Part shown: one piece after another, positions 55,309-64,000 of the stretch | Position numbering within the stretch: the first letter of the stretch is position 1 | Layout: each line of letters begins with the position of its first letter | Assembly: GCF_000986785.1 (NCBI RefSeq) | Contig: NZ_LAYY01000002.1 | Location: 1 to 64,000, forward strand | From: Mesobacillus campisalis | GTDB taxonomy: Bacteria > Bacillota > Bacilli > Bacillales > Cytobacillaceae | DNA length: 64,000 nt | Direction: 5' to 3' | Program-made: the position numbers and the translations under genes | Notes under the pieces: model-generated | What the model was told of the DNA's origin: nothing | The model's database searches: none | The model's input: the letters and a program-made list of their open reading frames with translations, nothing else

Positions 55309-56598
55309 TTATTTTTTAGGGACTACCTGGCAGACCGTGAACCTCTTTTCATCAATAAGGCTGGAGGCAGCCTGCCTGATGTCGTCCAATTTTATGCTTT
55401 CAAGCATCGGGACAACATCGAACAAGTCCATTTCATTAAAGGCATAGCGGGTAAACTGGTTGGCAATATATTCAGGCGAATTGATGGCCCTCAGGAAATT
55501 TCCGATTTTTTTCTTTGTTGCCCTGCCAAGGTTTTCTTCGGTAAAATTGGTGCCTGTTTTGGCAGCAAGCAGCATGGCCGTCAGATTCTCGGCAAGCTTC
55601 CCGGCATCAGGGGTATCGCCTCCGACCATGGCGAAGCCAAAACCCTGCTCCTGGGTATAATCATAGGAGAAGGAATCATCAATCAAGCCCTCGCTATACA
55701 GCTCCGAGTAATGGCGCGAACTTTTGCCGAATAAAATATCCAGCATAAGATTGACCGAAAGCTCCCATTTCAGCATCTCCTTGCCGGACATCTCTCCAGA
55801 AGGCGCCTTGATTCCAACGAGGCATTTCGAAGTCTGGACATTCATTTCCAATACCTGCTTCTTTTGTGCCACTTCCTCGATCTCCGACTCGAACCGGCGC
55901 TGGATTTCCGGTTTATCCGTATATTCCTTTTTACTCTGATTTTCTTTTATCTGCTTCATGACCTCATTGGGATCAACCGGCCCGACAACAAACAGCAGCA
56001 TATTGCTTGGGTGGTAGAACGTTTCATAGCATTCATACAGCATGTCTTTTGTGATATGCGAAATCGACTCGATCGTCCCTGCAATATCGATGCGGACCGG
56101 ATGCTCTTTATACATGTTTTCGATGGCACCGAAATAGAGGCGCCAGTCCGGATTGTCGTCATACATGGTAATTTCCTGCCCAATGATACCCTTTTCCTTC
56201 TCAACCGTCTTTTCGGTAAAATAAGGCTCCTGGACAAAATCCATCAGCGTCTCAAGGTTTTGCTCCACCTGGGAGGTGCTTGAAAATAAGTAGGCAGTCC
56301 GGGTGAACGATGTAAACGCATTGGCGGATGCGCCCTGCCGGCTGAATTGCTGGAAAACGTCGCCATCTTCCTTTTCAAAAAGCTTGTGCTCAAGGAAGTG
56401 GGCAATTCCATCCGGGACCTTCACATACTCTTCTTTCCCAAAGGGCTTGAAATGGTTATCAATGGAACCATACTTTGTCGTAAAAGTTGCATATGTCTTG
56501 TTAAAGCCTTTTTTCGGAAGGATATAGACATCGAGGCCATTGCCCAATTTTTCATAATAAAGTTCTTCCTGCAGCTGTTCAAAAGCAATCTTCTCCAT
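55309..56598 (-). CDS. ymfH: YmfH, M16 family zinc peptidase subunit
   Basis: 429 residues. The inverted zinc motif HFLEH (HxxEH) is present at about 66-70 in GIAHFLEHKLFE, with the distal glutamate in the ETMDFVQEPYFTEKTVEKEKGIIGQEI region. It pairs with YmfF, whose motif is missing, as in the heterodimeric M16 enzymes. The cluster has been linked to sporulation control and, in other Bacilli, to processing of small peptides; the substrate here is unknown. Its start overlaps the ymfF stop (TAATG). Confidence 0.92.
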   Translation of the reverse strand: MEKIAFEQLQEELYYEKLGNGLDVYILPKKGFNKTYATFTTKYGSIDNHFKPFGKEEYVKVPDGIAHFLEHKLFEKEDGDVFQQFSRQGASANAFTSFTRTAYLFSSTSQVEQNLETLMDFVQEPYFTEKTVEKEKGIIGQEITMYDDNPDWRLYFGAIENMYKEHPVRIDIAGTIESISHITKDMLYECYETFYHPSNMLLFVVGPVDPNEVMKQIKENQSKKEYTDKPEIQRRFESEIEEVAQKKQVLEMNVQTSKCLVGIKAPSGEMSGKEMLKWELSVNLMLDILFGKSSRHYSELYSEGLIDDSFSYDYTQEQGFGFAMVGGDTPDAGKLAENLTAMLLAAKTGTNFTEENLGRATKKKIGNFLRAINSPEYIANQFTRYAFNEMDLFDVVPMLESIKLDDIRQAASSLIDEKRFTVCQVVPKK

Positions 56599-57875
56599 TA
56601 TTTCCCCGCCTCCATTCCGGTTAAAAAGTAAATGGTATCAAGGTTGACCTTGTTGGCAACGGCGATGATGTCTTCTTTTGTGGTCTGCTGCATGCTTTGC
56701 ATCCATTGATCGAGCGGCACATGGGCCTTCGACACCACGTTATGGTAGATGACCTCCACTATCCCCCTGGCAGTATCAAGGGTTTCGAGCATTTGATTTT
56801 CAATCACCGCTTTGGTCTGCTGAATTTCTTCTTCGCTGAAGTCTCCTGATTTCATCGCTTCCATTTGTTCTTTAATGATGTCGACAGCAAGTTGGAAATT
56901 TTCAAATTCAATTCCCGACATGACCATCATCAGCCCTTTATGGCTTTCAAGCCGGCTCGCCACATAGTAGGCCAGGCTGTTTTTTTCCCGCACATGGTGA
57001 AATAGCTTGGAATGGGAAAAGCCGCCATAGATTCCGTTAAAAACCTGAAGGGCATAATAGTCTTTATCGCCGTATTTTACATTCGTCCTGAAGCCGATGT
57101 TCAGCTTTCCCTGCTTGACGTCCTGCGGCTCCTTCACCACTTTTTCTTCCTTCCGGATCCCTGACAGCAAGTTGGCCTCAAGCGGCGTTCTTGGAGCAAA
57201 GTCAAAAAGTGATGCCACTGCTGCTTCCACTTCTGCTTCAGCAACATCTCCTATCACATACAAATCCAGTTCATCCTGGGCAAACGCCTGCTGATAATAG
57301 CTGTATAAATCCTGGGCGGTGATGTTGTCTACATCATCGAGTTCACCGTTCACGTGAAGAGCATAAGGCTCACCGGCACACATTTCCTCCACCAGGCGGT
57401 GGCTGGAGTAGCGCATTTTATCATCATAGACAGATTGAATCCTCTGTTTCAGCGTCCGCTTTTCATTTTCCACTGTCTCGCTGTCAAATGAACCATTTTG
57501 GGCCAGCGGGTTTAGAAGGATATCAGCCAGAAGCTCCAGCCCCTTGGACAGCAACGGAGTCGGGTCACTAAGGAACTTCTCATTGGCAATTTCAATGGAA
57601 AAGGACAGGATCTGGTATTCCCCTTTTTTGGCAACATCGACAAATAAATTGGCACCATACAAGTCGTCAAGGTAAGAGCGCAGCTTTTCAGTTGTAGGAT
57701 AGGCGGCTGTACTGCTTTGCAGGACATGCGGCAGCAGCGCGCGCTTTGTCACACCTTCCTTGTTCAGCGGCGCTTTCATCTTCCATACAATAGTGTTGGT
57801 TTTGAATTTATCGCTTTTGACAATATGAAGCTTGTAGCCATTCATTTCTTTTACTGCTTCCGAAATCACTCCCAT
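56598..57875 (-). CDS. ymfF: YmfF, M16 family subunit without zinc ligands
   Basis: 425 residues from ATG 57875 (AAAAGGAGG upstream). It has the M16 two-lobe layout (RIQSVYDDKMRYSSHRLVEEM, GGFSHSKLFHHVREKNSLAYYV), but the region where HxxEH should lie reads ALLPHVLQSSTAAYPTTEKL, so the zinc site is absent. The glycine-rich loop and the RE..LAYY motif of the second lobe are kept. It is the regulatory or substrate-binding half of a heterodimer with YmfH. Confidence 0.92.
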   Translation of the reverse strand: MGVISEAVKEMNGYKLHIVKSDKFKTNTIVWKMKAPLNKEGVTKRALLPHVLQSSTAAYPTTEKLRSYLDDLYGANLFVDVAKKGEYQILSFSIEIANEKFLSDPTPLLSKGLELLADILLNPLAQNGSFDSETVENEKRTLKQRIQSVYDDKMRYSSHRLVEEMCAGEPYALHVNGELDDVDNITAQDLYSYYQQAFAQDELDLYVIGDVAEAEVEAAVASLFDFAPRTPLEANLLSGIRKEEKVVKEPQDVKQGKLNIGFRTNVKYGDKDYYALQVFNGIYGGFSHSKLFHHVREKNSLAYYVASRLESHKGLMMVMSGIEFENFQLAVDIIKEQMEAMKSGDFSEEEIQQTKAVIENQMLETLDTARGIVEVIYHNVVSKAHVPLDQWMQSMQQTTKEDIIAVANKVNLDTIYFLTGMEAGK

Positions 57876-58092
57876 GAGCGTCCTCCTTTTAACCATGCCT
57901 TCGATCAAGGCCGTCATCCTCCTTACGGGAGGTACATCTGGCCGGCTATAGGCACCAGCACAGAATCCATTCTTTTGTTCATCTTATGTATGACAATGAA
58001 ATGTTATATTTTTATCTTTGCCTTTGGCAAAAAATCCTATTCTCACTATACCTTCCAGTTTCAGTACTTTACAAATAAAAAGGGCTCAAAAT

Positions 58093-58122
58093 AAAAAACT
58101 CCCTGTGAGGGAATTTTTTTAT
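58093..58122. terminator. Short hairpin between ymfF leader and the diguanylate cyclase gene
   Basis: A hairpin of TCCCT and AGGGA flanked by AAAAA and TTTTTTT. It is on the far side of the cyclase stop and could serve as that gene's neighbour boundary; the weak stem lowers confidence. Confidence 0.45.
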
Positions 58123-58180
58123 TTGGGAATAGGCCTCTCCTATAAGGGAATTAAGGTCCGGAATAGTCCGTGATTTCCTG

Positions 58181-59275
58181 CTACACCCTGGCTGCTGCCA
58201 TCTCCCTTAAAGCGATTTCCCTCCGGTTGATATAAGACGAACCATTGTCAAACAAGGCCCGATTTTTGCCCTCGCTCTTCGCAGTGTATAAAAGCTGGTC
58301 GGCACTGTACAAAAGCTGGTCAGCAGAGTCATAAGGCTGCTTATGTGCTGCCCCGAAGCTCATTGTAACTTTGAGGCTTCCCGACGGCCCATCCGGCCGG
58401 TCGAGCCGGTCATAAAGGTTTCGGAAAAAATCCTGCAGCCCTTCTTCCCCAAGATCCGGCAGCAGAAAAGTGAATTCTTCACCACCGTAGCGAAATGCCT
58501 GCCCGCCGTAATTGCCAGCCAGTTCCCTGAACAAACCGCCAATCCCTTTCAGCACTTCATCCCCCATCATATGTCCGTAAAGATCGTTCACGCACTTAAA
58601 ATAATCGATATCCCCAATCACCAGGATGAATGGCTTATTTCCGGCCGCCTGTATCCTCAGCTGCTCCTGGAAGAAACGATGGTTATAGAGTCCGGTTAAG
58701 TAATCGGTAATCATTTGTTCATGAAGGAATTCTTTTTGTCTAATGTGCTTCCGCTCCCGGATGACAATCATGGAACCGAGCAGGCCGACAATCCAGACAA
58801 AGCAAAGGCTGACAAAAAAGTGGAACAGAAGATCAAAAGGATGCACAGGCTCGGACCACAAAACGGCACAATATCCGGCACTGATAGCGAGGGAGGAGAG
58901 GATTGCCCCTTTGGTCCGCCAGTAGATGGTCGCATGCATAATGATAAGGAAGGCAATCGGAAAGAGAGGACTTGCTGCCCCGCCCGCTAGGACAAGCAGC
59001 CAAATAAAGGCCACAAAGTCGAACAAAATTCCGGTTTTAGCGATTACTGGAAAGTAGGCCTTTTCTTCGGAGAGACGATAAAGAGCCATTTGGGCAATCG
59101 CCATATAACCGATCGACATTGCCAGCAAATAAGGAAAGGTGGCATGGCTGAAGGCGAGACGCTGTGATAAAGGCGGAAAGTAAAACATTAGAACAGCGGC
59201 AACCGCAAAAACCCATCTCAGATAGGAGAAGATTTTCTCAGTCTCAAAATCATCCATATACAAGGATAGCTTCAT
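58181..59275 (-). CDS. Membrane diguanylate cyclase (GGDEF domain)
   Basis: 364 residues. Six hydrophobic segments fill the first ~165 residues, with no recognisable sensor family. The GGDEF domain (about 190-330) has DYLTGLYNHRFFQEQL, GDIDYFKCVNDLYGHMMGDEVL and the active-site motif RYGGEEFTFLLPD. The I-site RxxD upstream of GGEEF is not evident, so product inhibition may be lacking. It should make cyclic di-GMP from two GTP. No EAL partner nearby. ATG follows GAGGTC. Confidence 0.92.
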   Translation of the reverse strand: MKLSLYMDDFETEKIFSYLRWVFAVAAVLMFYFPPLSQRLAFSHATFPYLLAMSIGYMAIAQMALYRLSEEKAYFPVIAKTGILFDFVAFIWLLVLAGGAASPLFPIAFLIIMHATIYWRTKGAILSSLAISAGYCAVLWSEPVHPFDLLFHFFVSLCFVWIVGLLGSMIVIRERKHIRQKEFLHEQMITDYLTGLYNHRFFQEQLRIQAAGNKPFILVIGDIDYFKCVNDLYGHMMGDEVLKGIGGLFRELAGNYGGQAFRYGGEEFTFLLPDLGEEGLQDFFRNLYDRLDRPDGPSGSLKVTMSFGAAHKQPYDSADQLLYSADQLLYTAKSEGKNRALFDNGSSYINRREIALREMAAARV

Positions 59276-59437
59276 AATTTATGACCTCATATCCAACTGT
59301 TATATTTAGCCATTTTTATTTTATCATAATTGTAAAGGATCATTTTATCAAAATATCTAATTTTTCGTGGAATTTTGAGCATTTCACCATCCAGGATAAC
59401 TTTTTTTAAAAGGGTTTTTAATCACTGGGCTTGGGGT

Positions 59438-59480
59438 AAAAGCAAATAGCCTGGGTCAAAGCCCAGGCTATTTGCTTTAC
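59438..59480 (-). terminator. nup operon terminator
   Basis: A long perfect hairpin, AAGCAAATAGCCTGGG with CCCAGGCTATTTGCTT and loop of 6, then T on the minus strand, directly behind nupQ. Confidence 0.95.
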
Positions 59481-59481
59481 A

Positions 59482-60435
59482 TTATCTTTTTCCTGAATCA
59501 AATGTTTCACCGGCCGCTTTAGGTGCCTGTGATGATTTGGAGAACACAACCAAAGCAATAAGTGTGACAATGTACGGGAAGGTTTTCAATAGAATCGGCG
59601 GGAAGACAGCCAGTTCAGGGATAACCTGGGAGACGTTGGCGATGGTGCTGGCAAATCCAAAAAAGAAGGTTGCTGCAAGAATCCCCAAAGGTCTCCATTG
59701 TCCAAAAATCAAGGATGCAAGCGCCAGGAACCCTAGTCCCGAAACGGTACCAGTAAATTCACCAGCATAGGTCACAATGATCAGTGCTCCGCCCAAACCG
59801 GAAAAAGCACCCGAAATCAATACGCCGCTGTAGCGGATTCTTCTAACATTTACCCCCGCAGCTTCTGCAGCTTGGGGATATTCCCCGCAGGACCTTAAGC
59901 GCAATCCAAATTTGGTTTTATACAATACAAAGGCGCTGATAATCAGGACCAATAAAATAAACCAGGTGGTTGGATACGTCTTTGTAAAGAATAGGTCACC
60001 GATAATGGGAATCGAGGATAAAACCGGAATATCAGACGGAGAAAATCCGCTTGTGATCCGAATGTTTCCGCTCCCTGTAATATTTCGCGCAAGGAAGACC
60101 GTCAAGGCTGTGGCAATCAGGTTGATCGCCGTTCCGCTGATAATCTGGTTGGCGCTTAAGTTGATGCTGGCAAAAGCATGCAGCACCGAGAACAAAAGTC
60201 CTGCCAATGCAGCCATAATCAACCCTGCCCACAATACCATGGTGTGATTGGACCATACTCCCTGAAGATAATAAATTGTCAGGGCGCCCGAGAAAGCGCC
60301 AATAACCATCAGCCCTTCGAGTCCAATATTGACAATACCGCTTCGCTCACTAAACAGGCCGCCTAACGCTGTAATCAGAAGAGGAATGGTAAATATGATC
60401 GCATAAGGAAATATCTGCTCAATGATTGTCCACAT
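59482..60435 (-). CDS. nupQ: NupQ, nucleoside ABC transporter permease
   Basis: 317 residues from ATG 60435 (AAGGGGG upstream), overlapping nupP by 17 nt. Eight or more TM helices; the family motif LGAAGVVN-like GLFSERSGIVNIGLEGLMVIGAF is near the N-terminus and CGEYPQAAEAAGVNVRRIRYSGVLISGAFSGLGGA is the conserved cytoplasmic loop. Guanosine/nucleoside uptake with NupN, NupO and NupP. Confidence 0.92.
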   Translation of the reverse strand: MWTIIEQIFPYAIIFTIPLLITALGGLFSERSGIVNIGLEGLMVIGAFSGALTIYYLQGVWSNHTMVLWAGLIMAALAGLLFSVLHAFASINLSANQIISGTAINLIATALTVFLARNITGSGNIRITSGFSPSDIPVLSSIPIIGDLFFTKTYPTTWFILLVLIISAFVLYKTKFGLRLRSCGEYPQAAEAAGVNVRRIRYSGVLISGAFSGLGGALIIVTYAGEFTGTVSGLGFLALASLIFGQWRPLGILAATFFFGFASTIANVSQVIPELAVFPPILLKTFPYIVTLIALVVFSKSSQAPKAAGETFDSGKR

Positions 60436-61516
60436 CTTTGGATTCCCCCTTCTTGACATTAGGGACAACTACATCCTGCTCTTTAGAAGCTGGCTTCCAG
60501 AACTTGCGAAGAAAGCGCTCGATCAGGATGCTTGTAGCAGCGAAATATATGATGATCGCAATGATGGTATTGGCCAGTTCCGGTGGAATCTCCGTCATCG
60601 CATTCATGAAGCCTGTCCCGGAGTAAAGGATTCCGAAAAGGATGGCGGCAAAGAAAACTCCAATCGGCGTGTTCGCACCAAGCAGGGCAACTGCAATTCC
60701 ATCGTACCCTTGGGTTGGCAGGATTCCGATCTGGATGCTGGACGCATTTCCAGTATACAAAGCAACCCCGCCGATACCGGCAAGACCTCCGGAAATAAGC
60801 ATGGAAAGGATTATGTTCCGATTGACCCTCATCCCTGCATACTCAGCTGCAAACCTGTTGAATCCAACTGCTTTTAATTCATATCCGAGCGTCGTCTTAT
60901 TGATGATAAAGGCAATAATGATGGTCGCGATGACAGCCAGGAACAAACCAAGATTGATATAGGAACCATCAAACATGTCTGACAGGAATGGAGTCCTTAG
61001 AGTGGCCGAGTCCGGAAGCTTCCTGGATTCAGTCTCAAGGAAATCCCCCTTGAAGTAGCCTGGAACCACATAATAAACCGTCCAGTAGGCAATCCAGTTC
61101 ATCATGATGGTGGATACTACCTCGTGAACATTGAACCTGGCTTTAAGCAATCCGGGAATAAAGGCCCATAGGGCACCGCCAATGAGGCCGGCCAGAACCA
61201 TTACAAGAAGCAGCACCGGCCTTGAAAGATCATAAGTCAAACCAATTGCCGTGGCAAGAAGGCCGCCGATTAGCATTTGGCCTGAAGCTCCGATATTAAA
61301 CAGTCCCGTACGGAATGCAAAGGCTACGGAAAGCCCGGTAAAAACCAATGGAGTGGCTGTTGCCAATGTATTCCCGATTCGCTCGATATTCTTAAGGGAC
61401 CCTTGAAAAAGGTAAGAATAGCCCTCAATGGGATTGCTCCCGATAACAAGCATCAGAATTCCGCCCGCTATAAGTCCCAATATAATGGCGATTATTGATA
61501 CGATGGTATTCCTCAT
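60419..61516 (-). CDS. nupP: NupP, nucleoside ABC transporter permease
   Basis: 365 residues. Multi-pass permease of the BPD_transp_2 family: FAFRTGLFNIGASGQMLIGG, FNVHEVVSTIMMNWIAYW and GFNRFAAEYAGMRVNRNIILSMLISGGLAGIGG. It overlaps nupO by four bases (ATGA type), so the operon is tightly coupled. Forms the membrane channel with NupQ. Confidence 0.92.
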   Translation of the reverse strand: MRNTIVSIIAIILGLIAGGILMLVIGSNPIEGYSYLFQGSLKNIERIGNTLATATPLVFTGLSVAFAFRTGLFNIGASGQMLIGGLLATAIGLTYDLSRPVLLLVMVLAGLIGGALWAFIPGLLKARFNVHEVVSTIMMNWIAYWTVYYVVPGYFKGDFLETESRKLPDSATLRTPFLSDMFDGSYINLGLFLAVIATIIIAFIINKTTLGYELKAVGFNRFAAEYAGMRVNRNIILSMLISGGLAGIGGVALYTGNASSIQIGILPTQGYDGIAVALLGANTPIGVFFAAILFGILYSGTGFMNAMTEIPPELANTIIAIIIYFAATSILIERFLRKFWKPASKEQDVVVPNVKKGESKDVDNH

Positions 61517-63036
61517 ACGTTTCTCTCCTTGCCTACGCCTGCCATCATAAGTCCTACTTCATTTTCGTTAGTTTCGGAGGCCTTCACTTCACCAACAAGC
61601 TCCCCATTGTTCACGATGGCAATCCGGTCTGATAGTTGCAGCACCTCATCCAGTTCCAATGATACAAGAAGGACGGCTTTGCCTTTATCACGGTGCTCTA
61701 TTAATCTTCTATGAATGTATTCAATCGACCCTACATCCAATCCCCGGGTTGGCTGGACAGCGATCAACAAATCAGGATCCAGCTCAAGTTCCCTGCCGAT
61801 AATCGCCTTCTGCTGGTTTCCTCCTGACAGGGTCCTGGCAATGGAAGCGGCTCCTTCTCCCGAACGGACATCAAAGTTTTGCAGGATGTTTTTTGCGTAC
61901 TTTCGGATTGCCGGCATATTCAGCAGCCCATATTTGGAGAATGGCTGTTTATTATAAACTTCCAATACCATATTCGACTCCATCGTATAATCAAGAACAA
62001 GCCCGCGCTTCTGGCGGTCTTCCGGGATATGTCCCAATCCCTTTTGGATGCGGCTCTTGATTGGAAGATTGGTAATCTCTTCACCATTCAGAAAAATCCT
62101 TCCGGCCTCTACCTTCCGCAGTCCTGTGATTGCTTCGACAAGCTCCGATTGGCCGTTCCCGTCTACTCCGGCGATGCCCAGGATTTCCCCTTTTTTCACT
62201 TCAAGCGAGACATCTTTTACGCCCAATACTTTACGGTTATTTTTAACAGAAACTCCATCTATTTTAAGTACAACATCACTTGGTGTACTTTCTTTCTTAT
62301 CCACTTTAAAAGAAACGTGGCGGCCAACCATCATTTCAGCTAGGCTTGCTTCACTGGCCTCGGCTACATTCACGGTCCCGATGGACTTGCCTCGGCGTAT
62401 AACTGTACAGCGGTCTGCAACAGCTTTGATTTCCTTTAGCTTATGAGTGATAATAATGATCGATTTTCCTTCTTTAATCAGGTTTTTCATAATTTTCATT
62501 AGTTCCTTGATTTCAACTGGTGTCAACACAGCAGTCGGTTCATCGAAAATCAGGACCTCTGCTTCGCGGTAAAGCATTTTCATAATTTCAACCCTTTGCT
62601 GCATACCGACGGAGATATCCTCAATCTTTGCGTGTGGATCCACGTTCAAGCCGTAGTGCTTCGATAATTCTGCAATCTTTTTCGCCGCTGAATCAATATC
62701 CAGCACCATGCCCTTTACAGGCTCACTGCCCAAAATAATATTTTCTGTGACCGTAAAATTGTCTACAAGCTTAAAATGCTGGTGAACCATGCCAATCCCA
62801 AGCCGGTTGGCAACGTTTGGATTTGTGATGCGGACTTCTTTTCCATCAACCTTGATCACACCTTTTTCAGGCTGATACATTCCAAACAAAACGCCCATCA
62901 AGGTGGATTTTCCTGCTCCGTTCTCTCCCAAAAGTGCGTGGATTTCCCCCTTTCTCAACGACAGGGAAATATTATCATTCGCTACGATACCCGGAAATTC
63001 TTTTCGGATATTCAACATTTCAACAACATAACTCAT
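61513..63036 (-). CDS. nupO: NupO, nucleoside ABC transporter ATPase
   Basis: 507 residues from ATG 63036 (AAAGGTGAG upstream); a GTG four codons earlier lies inside that site. Two fused ATPase domains: the first with GENGAGKSTLMG (about 35-46), signature ISVGMQQRVE and LIFDEPTAVLTP; the second with GVDGNGQSELVE, LSGGNQQKAI and Walker B LLIAVQPTRGLD, which lacks the catalytic glutamate as usual in sugar/nucleoside importers of this class. Confidence 0.93.
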   Translation of the reverse strand: MSYVVEMLNIRKEFPGIVANDNISLSLRKGEIHALLGENGAGKSTLMGVLFGMYQPEKGVIKVDGKEVRITNPNVANRLGIGMVHQHFKLVDNFTVTENIILGSEPVKGMVLDIDSAAKKIAELSKHYGLNVDPHAKIEDISVGMQQRVEIMKMLYREAEVLIFDEPTAVLTPVEIKELMKIMKNLIKEGKSIIIITHKLKEIKAVADRCTVIRRGKSIGTVNVAEASEASLAEMMVGRHVSFKVDKKESTPSDVVLKIDGVSVKNNRKVLGVKDVSLEVKKGEILGIAGVDGNGQSELVEAITGLRKVEAGRIFLNGEEITNLPIKSRIQKGLGHIPEDRQKRGLVLDYTMESNMVLEVYNKQPFSKYGLLNMPAIRKYAKNILQNFDVRSGEGAASIARTLSGGNQQKAIIGRELELDPDLLIAVQPTRGLDVGSIEYIHRRLIEHRDKGKAVLLVSLELDEVLQLSDRIAIVNNGELVGEVKASETNENEVGLMMAGVGKERNV

Positions 63037-63165
63037 AGCAGCACTCACCTTTTATATAGACTCAATATTCCCTTCATGCATAGGGAGTCCCTTATCACGA
63101 TCGAATGACGAGGAGATTGCAGTAAGAAAACTGGCTTTTCCTGTGCTTCTATTCCATTGATTGAT

Positions 63166-63197
63166 AGAAAAAGAGACGGAAAGAAAACCGTCTCTTA
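63166..63197 (-). terminator. Hairpin after nupN
   Basis: Arms AAGAGACGG and CCGTCTCTT, then TTTCTATC on the minus strand. Lying between nupN and nupO, it likely trims nupOPQ expression relative to the binding protein. Confidence 0.8.
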
Positions 63198-63207
63198 TGT
63201 GCACTGG

Positions 63208-64000
63208 TTACTTCAACAGGTCGCCTTGTTCGCCGGATACTTTGATTTCATCCGATTTAATTTTTTCGTATACTTCCTTCACCTTGCTGACAGTATCGTC
63301 GCTAAGGTTAGGATTTTCTTCAGGCAAACCGATTCCATCGTTTTTCGCATCGAAAGTCAATGTTTCGCCGCCCGGGAATTTTCCATCAAGCTCTTGCTGA
63401 ATCATGTCAAATGCAACTTGGTCGAGCTTCTTCATGGCAGAAGTCAGGATAACAGATTTATCGCCTTCATAGATTCCATCCTGATACTGGTCAACGTCAA
63501 CACCGACGATCCACACTTCTTCCCCGCCCTTAGCACGGGTTTTTGCTTCGTTGATTGCTCCCACACCTACACCGCCAGCTGCCGTAAAGATGACTTTAAC
63601 GCCGCGGTCATACATTTGCGCAGCGATTTGTCCGCCGGCAGCCGTATTGTCGAAAGATCCTTGGTAGATTACGTTTTCAGCCTTGATTGAAACGTTTGTA
63701 TCGAGGTTTTCATTGGCATACTTAAGGCCTTGCTGGAAGCCCCAGTTGAACTTTTGTACAGCAGGGATTTCCATACCGCCGATGAAGCCTGCTTCGCCTT
63801 CCTTCATTTCAAGGGCAGCAGCTACACCAGCAAGGAAACCAGATTCATGCTCTGCAAAGAACACGGCAACTGTGTTATCTTTTACAACTGGCTTAAAGTC
63901 TCCGGAATGCGGGTTTCCGTCAAGAATGACAAATTTGGCATCTTCATATCGATCCTGGGCTTGAAAGATAGCTGTTTCAAATTTAAAGCCTGGTGCAACA
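63208..64000 (-). CDS. nupN: NupN, nucleoside-binding lipoprotein (BMP family), 5' end beyond the window
   Basis: The frame is open to the right edge: about 264 codons are visible, reading back through FVILDGNPHSGDFKPVVKDNTVAVFFAEHESGFLAG. BMP/PnrA landmarks are GFIGGMEIPAVQKFNWGFQQGLKYAN, NTAAGGQIAAQMYDRGVKVIFTAAGGVG and IVGVDVDQYQDG. The signal peptide with its lipobox lies outside the window. It delivers nucleosides to the NupPQ-NupO transporter. Confidence 0.93.
   Translation of the reverse strand, partial: VAPGFKFETAIFQAQDRYEDAKFVILDGNPHSGDFKPVVKDNTVAVFFAEHESGFLAGVAAALEMKEGEAGFIGGMEIPAVQKFNWGFQQGLKYANENLDTNVSIKAENVIYQGSFDNTAAGGQIAAQMYDRGVKVIFTAAGGVGVGAINEAKTRAKGGEEVWIVGVDVDQYQDGIYEGDKSVILTSAMKKLDQVAFDMIQQELDGKFPGGETLTFDAKNDGIGLPEENPNLSDDTVSKVKEVYEKIKSDEIKVSGEQGDLLK

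Overview
The window is chromosomal DNA of an endospore-forming Bacillaceae species. CotE, SpoVS, SpoVK, SirA and a Spo0E-like peptide mark a spore former. GlnR/GlnA, LexA/YneA/YneB/YnzC, Tkt, Hfq, MiaA, MutSL, RicA, MiaB, RNase Y, RecA, CinA, PgsA and the YmfF-YmfM proteins all read as Bacillus-type orthologues. Sigma-A promoters, strong AGGAGG ribosome sites and LexA and GlnR boxes fit too. A selenocysteine tRNA gene points to a selenoprotein-making Bacillaceae lineage; the species cannot be fixed from the sequence.

Layout. (1) 1-11331 is an AT-rich accessory island abutting the 3' end of the tRNA-Sec gene (selC, 11332-11428, minus). It holds a tyrosine integrase next to selC, a P-loop helicase-like protein, a serine resolvase, a PD-(D/E)XK-like protein, a small zinc-ribbon ORF, a nonsense-interrupted small gene, a two-TM protein, a convergent small-ORF/antisense-RNA locus resembling a type I toxin-antitoxin, and a tight three-gene operon (soluble protein, four-TM protein, PIN-like nuclease) that is the best candidate for an undescribed defence system. 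(2) 11513-20602 is core: yneK, a guanidine-I riboswitch with ykkCD, ccdC/ccdA, a spo0E-like gene, a heterodimeric ABC exporter, yneF, sirA and a DUF3231 gene. (3) 20609-25867: tkt, a palindromic tandem array, the SOS genes ynzC-yneB-yneA divergent from lexA, and a DUF4257 gene. (4) 26004-34441: glnA-glnR, ynbB-hflX, spoVK, hfq-miaA, and mreBH on the opposite strand. (5) 34409-50251: mutL-mutS, cotE, ricA-miaB, korB-korA, spoVS, ymdB, rny and recA, then a second palindromic tandem array. (6) 50199-58122: cinA, pgsA, ymfM, ymfK, ymfJ, ymfI, ymfH-ymfF. (7) 58181-64000: a membrane diguanylate cyclase and the nucleoside ABC operon nupN-O-P-Q, with nupN cut by the window edge.

How the genes work together. 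Nearly all core genes from tkt to nupN are on the minus strand, in the mirror image of the B. subtilis ymf-recA-mutSL-hfq-glnRA-lexA order. korAB takes the place of tdh-kbl, mreBH lies between mutL and miaA, and pbpX is absent between recA and rny. LexA controls the divergent yneA operon and probably recA. GlnR represses its own operon through a box filling the promoter spacer. Guanidinium switches on its own exporter ykkCD. Most transcription units end in a clear intrinsic terminator, so operon limits are well defined.

Most notable: the three-gene operon, the type I TA-like locus, the tRNA-Sec gene serving as island insertion site, a roughly 38-bp motif repeated upstream of two island genes, and two arrays of palindromes that share a 51-52 bp period although their sequences differ.
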